45,033 nucleotides of DNA, from the NCBI GenBank assembly GCA_021818335.1, contig JAKAEJ010000009.1, positions 1-45,033 on the forward strand. The letters are read 5' to 3'. Below are positions 33,108 to 40,709 of this stretch, in pieces. Below the pieces are notes generated by a model that did not search any database, had not been told where the DNA came from, and was given only the letters and a program-made list of their open reading frames with translations. This stretch comes from Pseudomonadota bacterium (lineage in GTDB: Bacteria > Pseudomonadota > Gammaproteobacteria > Xanthomonadales > Rhodanobacteraceae). A program made the translations under genes and the position numbers. How positions within the stretch are numbered: the stretch's first letter is position 1; each line of letters begins with the position of its first letter.

Positions 33108-34343
33108 TCACTCTCCTCTGTTCGCCACCACTCGCACCGCCATGCCGGCACGCAAGTCCGTTGGCTCAAGCACCACAGCATCGCCGGGCACTAGTGCACC
33201 ATCTACCAACTTCAAGTCGTCAATGCTGGCTCGCACCCGTACCGGAACCTCCCGCACGTGGTCCTTCTGCACCTGCCAGACGAGGCCGCCGCTTCCGCGC
33301 ATGACCAGTGCCGATGCCGGCACCAGCACGCCGCGTGGAGTCGTGCTGGTCGCCGGCGCATGCTCCAGGAAGCTGACCCGCACACCCATGTCGGGCAAAA
33401 TCCGCGCACTCTTCAGTAACAGTGCGACGCGAACCTTGACCGTCGCCTTGGCCTTGTCCGCGGTGGGCACGATGGCGATCACGCGCGCTGGAATGCGCCA
33501 ATCAGGGTACGCATCCAGCACCGCTTCGGCGGGCTGGCCTGGACGGACCCGGTGGATATAGGACTCATTGACGTCGACGTCGACCTCGAGCGAATTCATG
33601 TCAACGATCGTCGCGACGCCCGTGCGCGTGAATCCGCCACCAGCCGACAGTGGTGAGACAATCTCACCCACCTGCGCCGCCTTGTCGGTGATCACCCCGG
33701 CAAACGGCGCGCGAACAAAGGTATAGTCGTATTCCACCTGCGCCGCGCGCCGTTGCGCCGCCGCCACGGCAATCTGGTCGTGCGCATTGGCCAATGCCGC
33801 CTGCGCGGCGGCGGCACTTGCCACAGCCTGATCGAGCGACTGCCGCGGCGCCAGCCCGCTGTCCACCAGCAAGCGTTCGCGGTGGAGAGTTACTTGGGCG
33901 AGGCGTGCATTGGCCGCGTACTGCCCTAACGCCGCGCGGGCGGCAGCTTCGTTCGCCTCGGTCAATTGCAACTGGGCCTTCGCCTGGCTGTCGTCCAGGC
34001 GTGCCAGCAGCTGCCCTGCCACGACGTGCTCGCCCTCCTCGACATGGACCTCGGTCAGTCGTCCGGTGATTTGGGCCGAGACCGTCGCCGCGCGACGAGC
34101 TGTCACGTAGCCTGTCGCCTGAAGTACGGAATCGCCACTGGCGTCGCTTGACGGAGGCTGCACAATCGCCACACGCACCAGCGGTGCACGCGTTGCATGC
34201 CACACGAGGTAGCCCGCCGCGACAAGCGCCACCGCAACCGCGATGCCAGCGACCCATGGCCAGCGGCGACGCGGCTCGGGAATGTCGCGCTGACCACGTT
34301 CAATGCGCAGTTGTTGAAGCAACTCCTGTGGCGATTGGCTCAT
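33108..34343 (-). CDS. HlyD-family periplasmic membrane fusion protein
   Basis: 411-aa periplasmic adaptor (MacA/RND-MFP type). A short cytoplasmic start (MSQSPQELLQQLRIERGQRD), one membrane helix (PWVAGIAVAVALVAAGYLVW), the first half of a lipoyl domain (GYVTARRAATVSAQITGRLT, then VHVEEGEHVVAGQLLARLD), a long coiled-coil hairpin of Ala/Gln-rich helices (AQLQLTEANEAAARAALGQY and on), the second lipoyl half (YTFVRAPFAGVITDKAAQVG) and beta-barrel/membrane-proximal domains. The start at 34343 matches the usual short cytoplasmic tail; the frame opens earlier at 34436. First gene of the four-gene ABC operon. It probably links the inner-membrane ABC complex to an outer-membrane channel. Confidence 0.93.
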   Translation of the reverse strand: MSQSPQELLQQLRIERGQRDIPEPRRRWPWVAGIAVAVALVAAGYLVWHATRAPLVRVAIVQPPSSDASGDSVLQATGYVTARRAATVSAQITGRLTEVHVEEGEHVVAGQLLARLDDSQAKAQLQLTEANEAAARAALGQYAANARLAQVTLHRERLLVDSGLAPRQSLDQAVASAAAAQAALANAHDQIAVAAAQRRAAQVEYDYTFVRAPFAGVITDKAAQVGEIVSPLSAGGGFTRTGVATIVDMNSLEVDVDVNESYIHRVRPGQPAEAVLDAYPDWRIPARVIAIVPTADKAKATVKVRVALLLKSARILPDMGVRVSFLEHAPATSTTPRGVLVPASALVMRGSGGLVWQVQKDHVREVPVRVRASIDDLKLVDGALVPGDAVVLEPTDLRAGMAVRVVANRGE

Positions 34344-34599
34344 TGCTTGGTCTGGGCGTGTTAGCGGATCGTGGGGGATTGTGCTGGCTGCCCTCATACC
34401 GCAGAAGGTCCTAGGGTCAGCCGTTGCGCTTGACATCTGTCATCGAAGGACGGCCGTCGAATACGTGTGGATCCACCGAAGGCCCCACCCGTAAGCCGCG
34501 AGTCGCCCCTAGCGTTATCCGGTGAAGCGAGCGAACCCGCAAGGCGTTGACCACACTGGTATTAACATCACTGTCCCCCGGTCCTGTTGGAATCGTGCA

Positions 34600-35283
34600 A
34601 TGGAGTTCAAGTTTCCCCCTCCCGCACCAATCAGCTTGCCCATCGTCGGGAGCGATCAGCGCTTTCCGGTGCACCGCGTCTATTGTATCGGCCGCAACTA
34701 CAGCGAACATGTGCGAGAAATGGGCGATGCACCGGAACGCAGCACGCCCATCTTTTTCATGAAGCCGGCCGACGCGCTGTGGCTCGGGTCGGAAGTGCCG
34801 TTCCCCGGTGCAACCCATGACCTGCACCATGAAGTGGAGATGGTGGCAGTCCTGGCTCACGGCGGTCGCGAGATCCCCGTAGCCATGGCGCTTGAGCATG
34901 TGTTCGGCTACGGCGTCGGACTGGACCTTACGCGCAGAGACCTGCAAGCGCTTGCCAAGCAAAGCGGATCGCCATGGGACAGCGCAAAGGGATTCGACGC
35001 TTCAGCACCTGTATCGGCGATATGCCCCGCGAGCGCCTGCGGCCACCCAAGCAACGCACCCATCACGCTCGAGGTTAACGACAAGGTTCGCCAAGACTCG
35101 CGAATTGACTTGATGATCTGGCCTCTACCGGAGATCATCCATGAGCTTTCCAAACTCTGGACGCTCCAAGCGGGTGATGTGATCTTCACGGGCACGCCAT
35201 CCGGCGTTGGCCCGTTGCAACGGGGTGATCGCTTCCGCGCAACGCTCGGGGATATCGCCCGTTTGGAAGGCCGAATGGTTTGA
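34600..35283 (+). CDS. Fumarylacetoacetate hydrolase family protein (FAHD1/acylpyruvase-like)
   Basis: 227-aa metal-dependent hydrolase or decarboxylase of the FAH superfamily, which cleaves C-C bonds of acylpyruvates, oxaloacetate or related 2-oxo acids. The signature runs FPVHRVYCIGRNYSEHVREM, PIFFMKPADAL, then HHEVEMVAVLAHGG with the metal-binding ExE, VFGYGVGLDLTRRDLQ and GDVIFTGTPSGVGPLQRGD. The size is that of single-domain FAHD1-like proteins rather than true FahA. The ATG at 34600 is preferred over the frame opening at 34522 because it is directly before the conserved N-terminus. It is monocistronic, flanked by the divergent MFP operon and by mscL. The exact substrate is not predictable. 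Confidence 0.92.
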   Translation: MEFKFPPPAPISLPIVGSDQRFPVHRVYCIGRNYSEHVREMGDAPERSTPIFFMKPADALWLGSEVPFPGATHDLHHEVEMVAVLAHGGREIPVAMALEHVFGYGVGLDLTRRDLQALAKQSGSPWDSAKGFDASAPVSAICPASACGHPSNAPITLEVNDKVRQDSRIDLMIWPLPEIIHELSKLWTLQAGDVIFTGTPSGVGPLQRGDRFRATLGDIARLEGRMV

Positions 35284-35429
35284 TGTGAAGAGGCTCTGGC
35301 CAAGTGGGCACCCAGCCATCCTGATTTAAGTATCCAGGAATCTTGGATTCCGTATTCTCACGTGTAATCTGCAGAGCAGCCAGATAGCCTTGAGACTCCG
35401 CATTAGGCGGGACATGGGGAGAGGAATCG

Positions 35430-35828
35430 ATGGGCATGATTAGCGAGTTCAAGCAGTTTGCCATGCGCGGCAATGTCATTGACCTGGCCGTTGGCGTCGT
35501 CATTGGCGCCGCGTTCGGCAAGATTGTCACTGCGCTGGTCAACGAGGTCATCATGCCGCCCATCGGATTGATGATCGGCGGAATCGACTTCTCCGCATGG
35601 AAATGGGTTCTTCGCGCTGCGGAACCGGGTCACGCGGAAGTTGCCATTGCCATCGGCTCGTTCATCAACACGATCATCCAGTTCCTGATCATTACGCTGG
35701 CCATATTCATAATGGTGCGCGGGATCAACAAGCTGGTGAAGCCCAAACCGGCGGATGCGACGCCACCCCCTGCGCCAGCGCCGGAAGTACAACTGCTGAC
35801 TGAAATCCGGGACCTGCTCAAGAAGTAA
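35430..35828 (+). CDS. mscL: Large-conductance mechanosensitive channel MscL
   Basis: 132-aa inner-membrane channel that opens at near-lytic tension to release solutes during hypo-osmotic shock; a pentamer. An amphipathic N-terminus ([20 protein letters not shown]) leads to TM1 with the Gly/Ala-rich pore line ([20 protein letters not shown]), a periplasmic loop ([19 protein letters not shown]), TM2 ([20 protein letters not shown]) and a Pro-rich linker to a C-terminal helix ([11 protein letters not shown]). Length and motifs are normal. AGAGGAA lies 5-6 nt upstream of the ATG. Next to it on the 3' side is a run GTCGTTTTCGTT after a loose inverted repeat that may act as terminator. Confidence 0.97.
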   Translation: MGMISEFKQFAMRGNVIDLAVGVVIGAAFGKIVTALVNEVIMPPIGLMIGGIDFSAWKWVLRAAEPGHAEVAIAIGSFINTIIQFLIITLAIFIMVRGINKLVKPKPADATPPPAPAPEVQLLTEIRDLLKK

Positions 35829-35892
35829 TGGGGCGTCTACGCTGCGCGATGGCGTTCGATAAGCCCGATTCAGGCAGCGTCGTTTTCGTTCC

Positions 35893-36687
35893 CTAGGAAG
35901 CCCCTACTCGGTAACGGCGATACCACTCGCCGGCGAGCACGGCCGCCGCAACGGAGACGTTCAGACTCTCGACAGCGCCGGTTCCCGGAATTCGAATGCG
36001 CATATCGGCTGAGGACCGTGCGGGTGACGGCAGTCCCGCACCCTCGGCGCCGAGCCAGAGAACCACGCGTTCCGGCAACGGCGCGGTGTAAAGTGATTCC
36101 GCGTCATTGGGCATGGTTGCGGCCACAACGAAGCCTGCGGAACGCAATTGGGCGAGCGCTTCGTCGCGATGCTGCAGGCGAAGCACGGGTACGACCTCGG
36201 CACCACCTTCCGCGACGCGCATGGCCGAAGGCGACAGGGATAAAGGGTCGTCCTGCGATAGCAACACACCGGCGACGCCGAAATGGGCAGCGCTGCGCAA
36301 GACAGCGCCCAGGTTGTGTGGATTGCCGACGCCTTCGAACCAAAGCAGGAGAACAGGCCCGGTGGGCAATGCACGCAACAGGCTCGCCAATCCGCCCTGC
36401 GGCTTCCGCAGGAATGCGGCACACACACCTTCGTGGTGCACGCTCCCGCTAATTCGCTCGATTTCCATGGCGTCGACGACGCGATAGCCGATCCGATTTT
36501 TCACGCACCATCCGAGCATCGGGCGCAGGATCTGTTGGCGATCGGCGGTCAGCCAGAGCTTGCGCAGGTCCTGCGGTCGATGCGAAAAGGCGGCCAGACA
36601 GGCGTTGATGCCAACGATGCGTTGCTCGACCATGCGGGCATGACCGCGTGTCGCTGAAGCGCGCGCATCGGGCGGAAGCTCAGACAT
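35893..36687 (-). CDS. TrmH/SpoU-family RNA 2'-O-methyltransferase
   Basis: 264-aa SPOUT-superfamily methyltransferase that uses S-adenosylmethionine to 2'-O-methylate tRNA or rRNA riboses. N-terminal substrate-binding domain (about 25-90), then the knotted catalytic domain with motif 1 NPHNLGAVLRSAAHFG, motif 2 VVLWLGAEGAGLP and motif 3 IPGTGAVESLNVSVAAAVLA. The two-domain layout resembles YfiF/TrmG-like proteins, so the target base is uncertain. The ATG at 36687 has a perfect TATAAT box 6 nt upstream and no SD, so this message may be leaderless; the longer frame to 36747 is rejected. Divergent from the macro-domain gene. Confidence 0.92.
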   Translation of the reverse strand: MSELPPDARASATRGHARMVEQRIVGINACLAAFSHRPQDLRKLWLTADRQQILRPMLGWCVKNRIGYRVVDAMEIERISGSVHHEGVCAAFLRKPQGGLASLLRALPTGPVLLLWFEGVGNPHNLGAVLRSAAHFGVAGVLLSQDDPLSLSPSAMRVAEGGAEVVPVLRLQHRDEALAQLRSAGFVVAATMPNDAESLYTAPLPERVVLWLGAEGAGLPSPARSSADMRIRIPGTGAVESLNVSVAAAVLAGEWYRRYRVGAS

Positions 36688-36693
36688 GCCGCG

Positions 36694-36699
36694 ATTATA
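36694..36699 (-). promoter_or_regulatory. Consensus -10 box directly upstream of the methyltransferase start
   Basis: TATAAT on the minus strand, separated by 6 nt from the ATG at 36687. Transcription would begin at or next to the A of ATG, giving a leaderless mRNA. I see no good -35 hexamer at 16-18 nt. Confidence 0.6.
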
Positions 36700-36748
36700 T
36701 TCTTGAGGCCATGGTTCTCGATGCTGCGCGCCCCCAGGAGCCCGCACG

Positions 36749-37297
36749 ATGCCCAGCCTGATCTTGCGTCACGGTGACATTACCCGCATTGCGATCGATG
36801 CAATCGTCAACGCCGCCAACCCAGCGCTCATGGGAGGAGGCGGGGTGGATGCCATGATCCATCAAGCTGCCGGGCCGGAACTGCTCGAAGCCTGCCTCGC
36901 ATTACCGGAAATTTCACCGGGCGTGCGATGCCCGACAGGCGAGGCGCGCATCACACCCGGTTTCAAGTTGCCGGCGCGCTGGGTCGTGCACACCGTGGGT
37001 CCCATCTGGAGAGGTGGCCACGATGGGGAGACTGGACTCCTGGCCGCTTCCTATCGGAATGCCGCAGCACTCGCCCTACAGAACGGCGCTGCAAGCCTGG
37101 CATTCCCAGCCATCAGTTGCGGCGCTTACGGATTCCCTTATGCGGCGGCAACGCGCGTCGCGCTACGGACACTTGCGACCTGCCTCACCGAGGCCATGGC
37201 GCCAGCTACGCTGATACTGTGCCCCTATGACTCCCGCGGCGCCGAGCTATATCACGAAGCGGCCCAGGTGGAAGGGGTCCCGTTGATAGAAGGCTGA
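36749..37297 (+). CDS. Macro-domain protein, O-acetyl-ADP-ribose deacetylase-like (YmdB type)
   Basis: 182-aa single macro domain. These proteins bind ADP-ribose and remove acetyl or ADP-ribosyl groups; YmdB also modulates RNase III in E. coli. Visible features: LRHGDITRIAIDAIVNAANP with the catalytic-loop Asn24, the substrate loop MGGGGVDAMIHQAAGPE with Asp34, GEARITPGFKLPARWVVHTV, and the second loop FPAISCGAYGFPY. All ligand-binding residues appear present. GGAG lies 9-12 nt upstream of the ATG. Divergent from the TrmH-family gene with 61 nt between starts; the dusB gene follows after 50 nt. Confidence 0.95.
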   Translation: MPSLILRHGDITRIAIDAIVNAANPALMGGGGVDAMIHQAAGPELLEACLALPEISPGVRCPTGEARITPGFKLPARWVVHTVGPIWRGGHDGETGLLAASYRNAAALALQNGAASLAFPAISCGAYGFPYAAATRVALRTLATCLTEAMAPATLILCPYDSRGAELYHEAAQVEGVPLIEG

Positions 37298-37335
37298 TCG
37301 GCTCGGACGCAGACCCGCCGTCCCATCCGTGCTTC

Positions 37336-37341
37336 TACAAT
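37336..37341 (+). promoter_or_regulatory. Possible -10 box directly upstream of dusB
   Basis: TACAAT lies 6 nt before the ATG at 37348, with no Shine-Dalgarno sequence between. This arrangement would give a leaderless dusB message. Confidence 0.45.
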
Positions 37342-37347
37342 CGGCAG

Positions 37348-38337
37348 ATGCAGATCGGTCCCTACCGCATTGAGCCGCCGCTGATTCTGGCCCCCATGGC
37401 GGGAGTCACCGACAAGCCCTTCCGCCTTCTCTGCAAGCGAATGGGCGCGGGGCTGGCCGTTTCCGAGATGACTCACGCAGACCCGCGGTTGTGGCGAAGC
37501 GCCAAATCGCGTCGCCGCATGGACCATGCCGGCGAACCGGAGCCTGTCAGCGTCCAGATCGCAGGAAGTGACCCGGGCATGCTGGCCCATGCCGCACGGC
37601 ACAACGTGGAACATGGCGCCCAGATTATCGACATCAACATGGGCTGCCCTGCCAAGAAGGTATGCAACGCGTGGGCCGGTTCGGCACTGATGCAAGACGA
37701 AGCGCTTGTCGCCCGGATCCTCGCCGCCGTGGTCGAAGCGGTCCCGGTCCCGGTAACACTCAAGATCCGGACGGGCTGGGATCACGCGCACAAGAACGCA
37801 CTGGCGATTGCGCATATTGCTGAGAACGCCGGCATCGCCGCGCTGGCCATTCATGGACGAACGCGCGCTGACCGTTACCAGGGTGACGCCGAATACGACA
37901 CCATTGCGCAGGTGAAGGCCGCGGTGCGGATCCCCGTGATTGCCAATGGCGACATCGCCAGCCCGTTGCGCGCGCGCGAGGTCCTTGACCGGACCGGCGC
38001 GGACGCCTTGATGATTGGCCGCGGCGCGCAGGGCCGGCCCTGGATCTTCCGCCAGATCGCACGCCATTTCGAGGACGGATCCGTCCCGCCTGAACCTCCT
38101 CACCAGGAAGTCTTCGCGATTCTCTCCGATCACGTTCAGGCACTGCACGCGTTCTATGGCGAGTCGGTTGGCGTGCCCATTGCACGCAAGCACATCGCTT
38201 GGTACGTCAAGGATCATCCACACCATGCGGACTTCCTTGCCCTGGTCAATGCCGCAACCGATGCGCGCACCCAGCTCGCCGCAACCCGCGACTATTTTTC
38301 GCGCGTATCCGAAGCGCGTGGGCAGGCCACGCGCTGA
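37348..38337 (+). CDS. dusB: tRNA-dihydrouridine synthase B
   Basis: 329-aa FMN enzyme that reduces specific uridines in tRNA to dihydrouridine with NADPH. It matches DusB over its length: PLILAPMAGVTDKPFR (FMN-binding), MGAGLAVSEM, VQIAGSDP, IIDINMGCPAKKV with the catalytic Cys100 at the same number as E. coli DusB, PVTLKIRTGWD, HGRTRADRY, PVIANGDI and ALMIGRGAQGRPWIF. The C-terminal helical domain with RKHIAWYVKDHP completes it. In E. coli dusB is followed by fis; here fis is absent and metK follows after 124 nt. Confidence 0.96.
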   Translation: MQIGPYRIEPPLILAPMAGVTDKPFRLLCKRMGAGLAVSEMTHADPRLWRSAKSRRRMDHAGEPEPVSVQIAGSDPGMLAHAARHNVEHGAQIIDINMGCPAKKVCNAWAGSALMQDEALVARILAAVVEAVPVPVTLKIRTGWDHAHKNALAIAHIAENAGIAALAIHGRTRADRYQGDAEYDTIAQVKAAVRIPVIANGDIASPLRAREVLDRTGADALMIGRGAQGRPWIFRQIARHFEDGSVPPEPPHQEVFAILSDHVQALHAFYGESVGVPIARKHIAWYVKDHPHHADFLALVNAATDARTQLAATRDYFSRVSEARGQATR

Positions 38338-38461
38338 TGCGGACGTCTGGGCGTCCAGATCGGCGCGGCCACGTCCGTCGCGATGATTTACCACGCGACA
38401 ACGTCCAGCAGATACAATGGCTATCGGTTTTATCTATCCATCCTGATCAAGGGATATTTCG

Positions 38462-39730
38462 ATGAGTAGTTACCTCTTCACCTCGGAGTCCGTGTCCGAG
38501 GGTCACCCGGACAAGGTTGCCGACCAGATCTCCGACGCTGTTCTGGATGCAATCCTCGCTCAGGACAAGGGTGCGCGAGTCGCGTGCGAAACCATGGTCA
38601 AGACGGGCGTTGCCATCGTTGGCGGCGAAATCACGACCAATGCATGGGTGGACATCGAAGCCCTTGCGCGTGAAGTGATCAACGGGATTGGCTACACGGA
38701 TTCGAATGTCGGATTCGACGGCCACACGTGCGGTGTGCTCAATTTGATCGGCAAGCAGTCCCCAGACATCGCTCAAGGAGTGGATCGGAAGAAGCCCGAG
38801 GACCAGGGCGCGGGAGATCAGGGGCTTATGTTTGGCTTCGCGTGCCGTGAAACGACGCAGTTGATGCCGGCGCCGATCCATTACGCACACCGCCTCGTGG
38901 AGCAGCAGGCCAAGGTCCGCAAGTCAGGCAAGCTCAAGTGGCTGCGCCCCGACGCCAAGAGCCAGATTACCCTGCGCTACGACGACCAGAAAATTGTAGG
39001 CCTTGATGCCGTGGTGCTCTCCACCCAACACGATCCGGAAATCAAGCACAAGGATCTGGTTGAGGCCATGCGCGAGCACGTACTCAAGCCGGTGTTGCCC
39101 AAAGCCTGGATCGACGCACTGCCGTCGAACAAGGTGCACATCAACCCAACCGGCAAGTTCGTCATCGGCGGTCCCGTTGGTGACTGCGGCCTCACGGGGC
39201 GTAAAATCATCGTTGACAGCTACGGTGGCTGGGCACGCCATGGCGGCGGCGCATTCTCGGGGAAGGATCCATCCAAGGTCGACCGCTCAGCGGCCTACGC
39301 GGCACGCTATGTGGCGAAGAACATCGTGGCCGCAGGCCTGGCCGAGCGCTGTGAAATCCAGATTTCCTATGCCATTGGCGTCGCGCAACCGACATCGATA
39401 TCCGTGACCACGTTTGGAACCGGCGTGATCGATGACGCGCAAATCGAGAAGCTGATCCGCGCCCATTTTGACCTGCGCCCGTGGGGCATCGTGAAAATGC
39501 TGGACTTGTTGCACCCGATGTACAAGGCCACCGCGAGCTACGGCCATTTTGGACGTGCGCCCCAGGAACACAGTTATCACTGGACCCAGCGTGAACATGG
39601 CGCGGATGTCAAGAAGTCAGCGAAATTCACGGCATTCACGTGGGAAAGGACGGACCGCGCCGAGGCATTGCGCGAAGCGTCCGGGCTAGGCCGAAAGCTG
39701 GCAGCCAAAGCTTCACGTTCCAAGCGCTGA
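38462..39730 (+). CDS. metK: S-adenosylmethionine synthetase
   Basis: 422-aa enzyme making S-adenosylmethionine from methionine and ATP, the cell's methyl donor. Signatures: [18 protein letters not shown] (His15, Asp17, Lys18), [16 protein letters not shown], the P-loop-like [19 protein letters not shown], and [15 protein letters not shown]. Length is slightly over the usual 384-400 aa because of an Ala/Lys/Arg-rich C-terminal end. An AAGGGAT SD precedes the ATG by 6-8 nt. In the 124-nt upstream gap a TACAAT hexamer (38413-38418) may be the -10; I do not recognise a SAM riboswitch there. A hairpin after the gene (39807-39835) may end transcription. Confidence 0.97.
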   Translation: MSSYLFTSESVSEGHPDKVADQISDAVLDAILAQDKGARVACETMVKTGVAIVGGEITTNAWVDIEALAREVINGIGYTDSNVGFDGHTCGVLNLIGKQSPDIAQGVDRKKPEDQGAGDQGLMFGFACRETTQLMPAPIHYAHRLVEQQAKVRKSGKLKWLRPDAKSQITLRYDDQKIVGLDAVVLSTQHDPEIKHKDLVEAMREHVLKPVLPKAWIDALPSNKVHINPTGKFVIGGPVGDCGLTGRKIIVDSYGGWARHGGGAFSGKDPSKVDRSAAYAARYVAKNIVAAGLAERCEIQISYAIGVAQPTSISVTTFGTGVIDDAQIEKLIRAHFDLRPWGIVKMLDLLHPMYKATASYGHFGRAPQEHSYHWTQREHGADVKKSAKFTAFTWERTDRAEALREASGLGRKLAAKASRSKR

Positions 39731-39806
39731 GTCCATCGGCCCACGGACGGGCTACACCGCACGATCTGCCCACCCGAGATGGCTGCGGACAAGGCACACC
39801 GGGCCC

Positions 39807-39835
39807 GGTGCGTGCGCGGTACACGGCCACGCACC
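39807..39835 (+). terminator. Candidate metK terminator
   Basis: Arms GGTGCGTG (39807-39814) and CACGCACC (39828-39835) pair perfectly over 8 bp with a 13-nt loop, followed by ACGATTTTC, a modest U-run. A perfect 14-bp palindrome (39797-39810) overlaps the left arm and could form an alternative structure. It lies in the gap between convergent metK and the universal stress gene. Confidence 0.4.
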
Positions 39836-39879
39836 ACGATTTTCAACGCGGCAACGCCGCGAGGAGCAACCGGCGCGTC

Positions 39880-40302
39880 TCAAGGCACGAGAGTGACGGG
39901 CACCGCCACCTGCTCGATCAGGCCACGCGACACGGAACCCACAAGCCAACGCATCACGCGTCCCTTGTCGCTTCGGCCCATGACAAGGCCTATGGCCTTG
40001 CTCCCCTTGAGCGCGGCGATGATCAAGTCAATCGCGACGCCGACCCGCAATTCGCTGGTGCAGGAGACGCCGGCCGCCTGCGCGCGCGCGCACACACCGG
40101 CTAGTGCGGCGCGCTGACGATCCAACTCGCCTTGGTCGATTTCGCTCGGACCAATGCCGCCGTAGACCTCCGGCAATTCGATCACGTTGACGACATGCAG
40201 AGCGAGATTACGTGTACGCGCCTGCTCTATAGCGAATTCAAACGCGCGTTCAGCTGGGGCGGACCCGTCCCATGCGAGCAGCAGCGTGTTTGCGTCAGCC
40301 AT
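39880..40302 (-). CDS. Universal stress protein (UspA family)
   Basis: 140-aa single-domain Usp protein with the alpha/beta nucleotide-binding fold: LLLAWDGSAPAERAFEFAIE at the N-terminus with the first-strand Asp, then ALHVVNVIE, and the C-terminal phosphate loop MGRSDKGRVMRWLVGSVS. Compared with the ATP-binding pattern G-2x-G-9x-GS, the second Gly is Asp here, while the distance to the final GS is kept, so nucleotide binding may be altered. The ATG at 40302 has GGAGAG 8 nt upstream; the frame opening at 40350 is rejected. An FNR/ANR-like box (40374-40387) lies about 78 nt upstream, suggesting induction by low oxygen as for several Pseudomonas usp genes. Confidence 0.93.
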   Translation of the reverse strand: MADANTLLLAWDGSAPAERAFEFAIEQARTRNLALHVVNVIELPEVYGGIGPSEIDQGELDRQRAALAGVCARAQAAGVSCTSELRVGVAIDLIIAALKGSKAIGLVMGRSDKGRVMRWLVGSVSRGLIEQVAVPVTLVP

Positions 40303-40373
40303 GGCCCATCTCTCCGGGTGAACCCCGCGTGGGCACCCATTCAAGAGCATCGGTCGATCGCGCCGGCAACATC

Positions 40374-40387
40374 TTGATTAGGGTCAA
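40374..40387. promoter_or_regulatory. FNR/ANR-type box upstream of the universal stress gene
   Basis: TTGATTAGGGTCAA matches the FNR/ANR consensus TTGAT-N4-ATCAA at 9 of 10 positions. On the minus strand a -10-like GATGCT (40346-40351) sits at the distance expected for an activator bound at -41.5, predicting a transcript start near 40339 and a leader of about 37 nt. Confidence 0.55.
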
Positions 40388-40388
40388 A

Positions 40389-40411
40389 CCCGGATCGCCT
40401 CGCGATCCGGG
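40389..40411. other. Perfect 10-bp dyad next to the FNR-like box
   Basis: CCCGGATCGC and GCGATCCGGG form a perfect 10-bp inverted repeat around a 3-nt centre, 1 nt from the FNR-like box and upstream of it with respect to the universal stress gene. It could be a second regulator's operator or, as RNA, a hairpin for transcripts arriving from copA; read on the minus strand it is followed by TTTGACCC, a poor U-run. Confidence 0.45.
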
Positions 40412-40709
40412 CACCGACAGGGCGTGAACTGCGGCCCGTCCCCACCGGACCGGCGGCCCGAGATTGGAACAACAGGGCACCGATGCACCCGCTCGATGAG
40501 GAGCGCCTGCCTTATTGAGTCGCTGAACCTAGGGCTGAATCTCGGGACTGGGATGTGCCTCCGGCGTGCCATTCGAGGCACCGCGCCGCATTCGCCCCCG
40601 TACGATCGGGGCAGGTCCGCTCGGACGCATGCAAACGCTGCCGCCATCGGAATTCCCGGTGACCCGATGGACCACCAACCGCACAAGTGATGTCGGCGCC
40701 AGCAGGCTC
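40412..40709. other. Gene-free stretch between copA and the stress-protein regulatory region
   Basis: About 300 nt without a credible gene. The open frames here are short, lack initiation signals and show no recognisable protein. I see no tRNA, no repeat family and no strong terminator; it is the 3' flank of copA. Confidence 0.6.

Noticed and set aside
35829-35892. Terminator after mscL
   Set aside because: ACGCTGC/GCAGCGT arms followed by CGTTTTCGTT exist, but the loop is more than 25 nt, too long for a confident call.
37252-38394. Minus-strand open frame of 380 codons opposite dusB
   Set aside because: dusB has all motifs including Cys100; the antisense frame matches nothing I recognise.
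38338-38461. Possible SAM riboswitch upstream of metK
   Set aside because: I looked for a conserved structured leader but found no recognisable SAM riboswitch class; only a -10-like hexamer and an SD.
40424-40690. Small open frame of 88 codons in the gap after copA
   Set aside because: No SD, no recognised domain, and low-complexity basic composition as in random GC-rich sequence.
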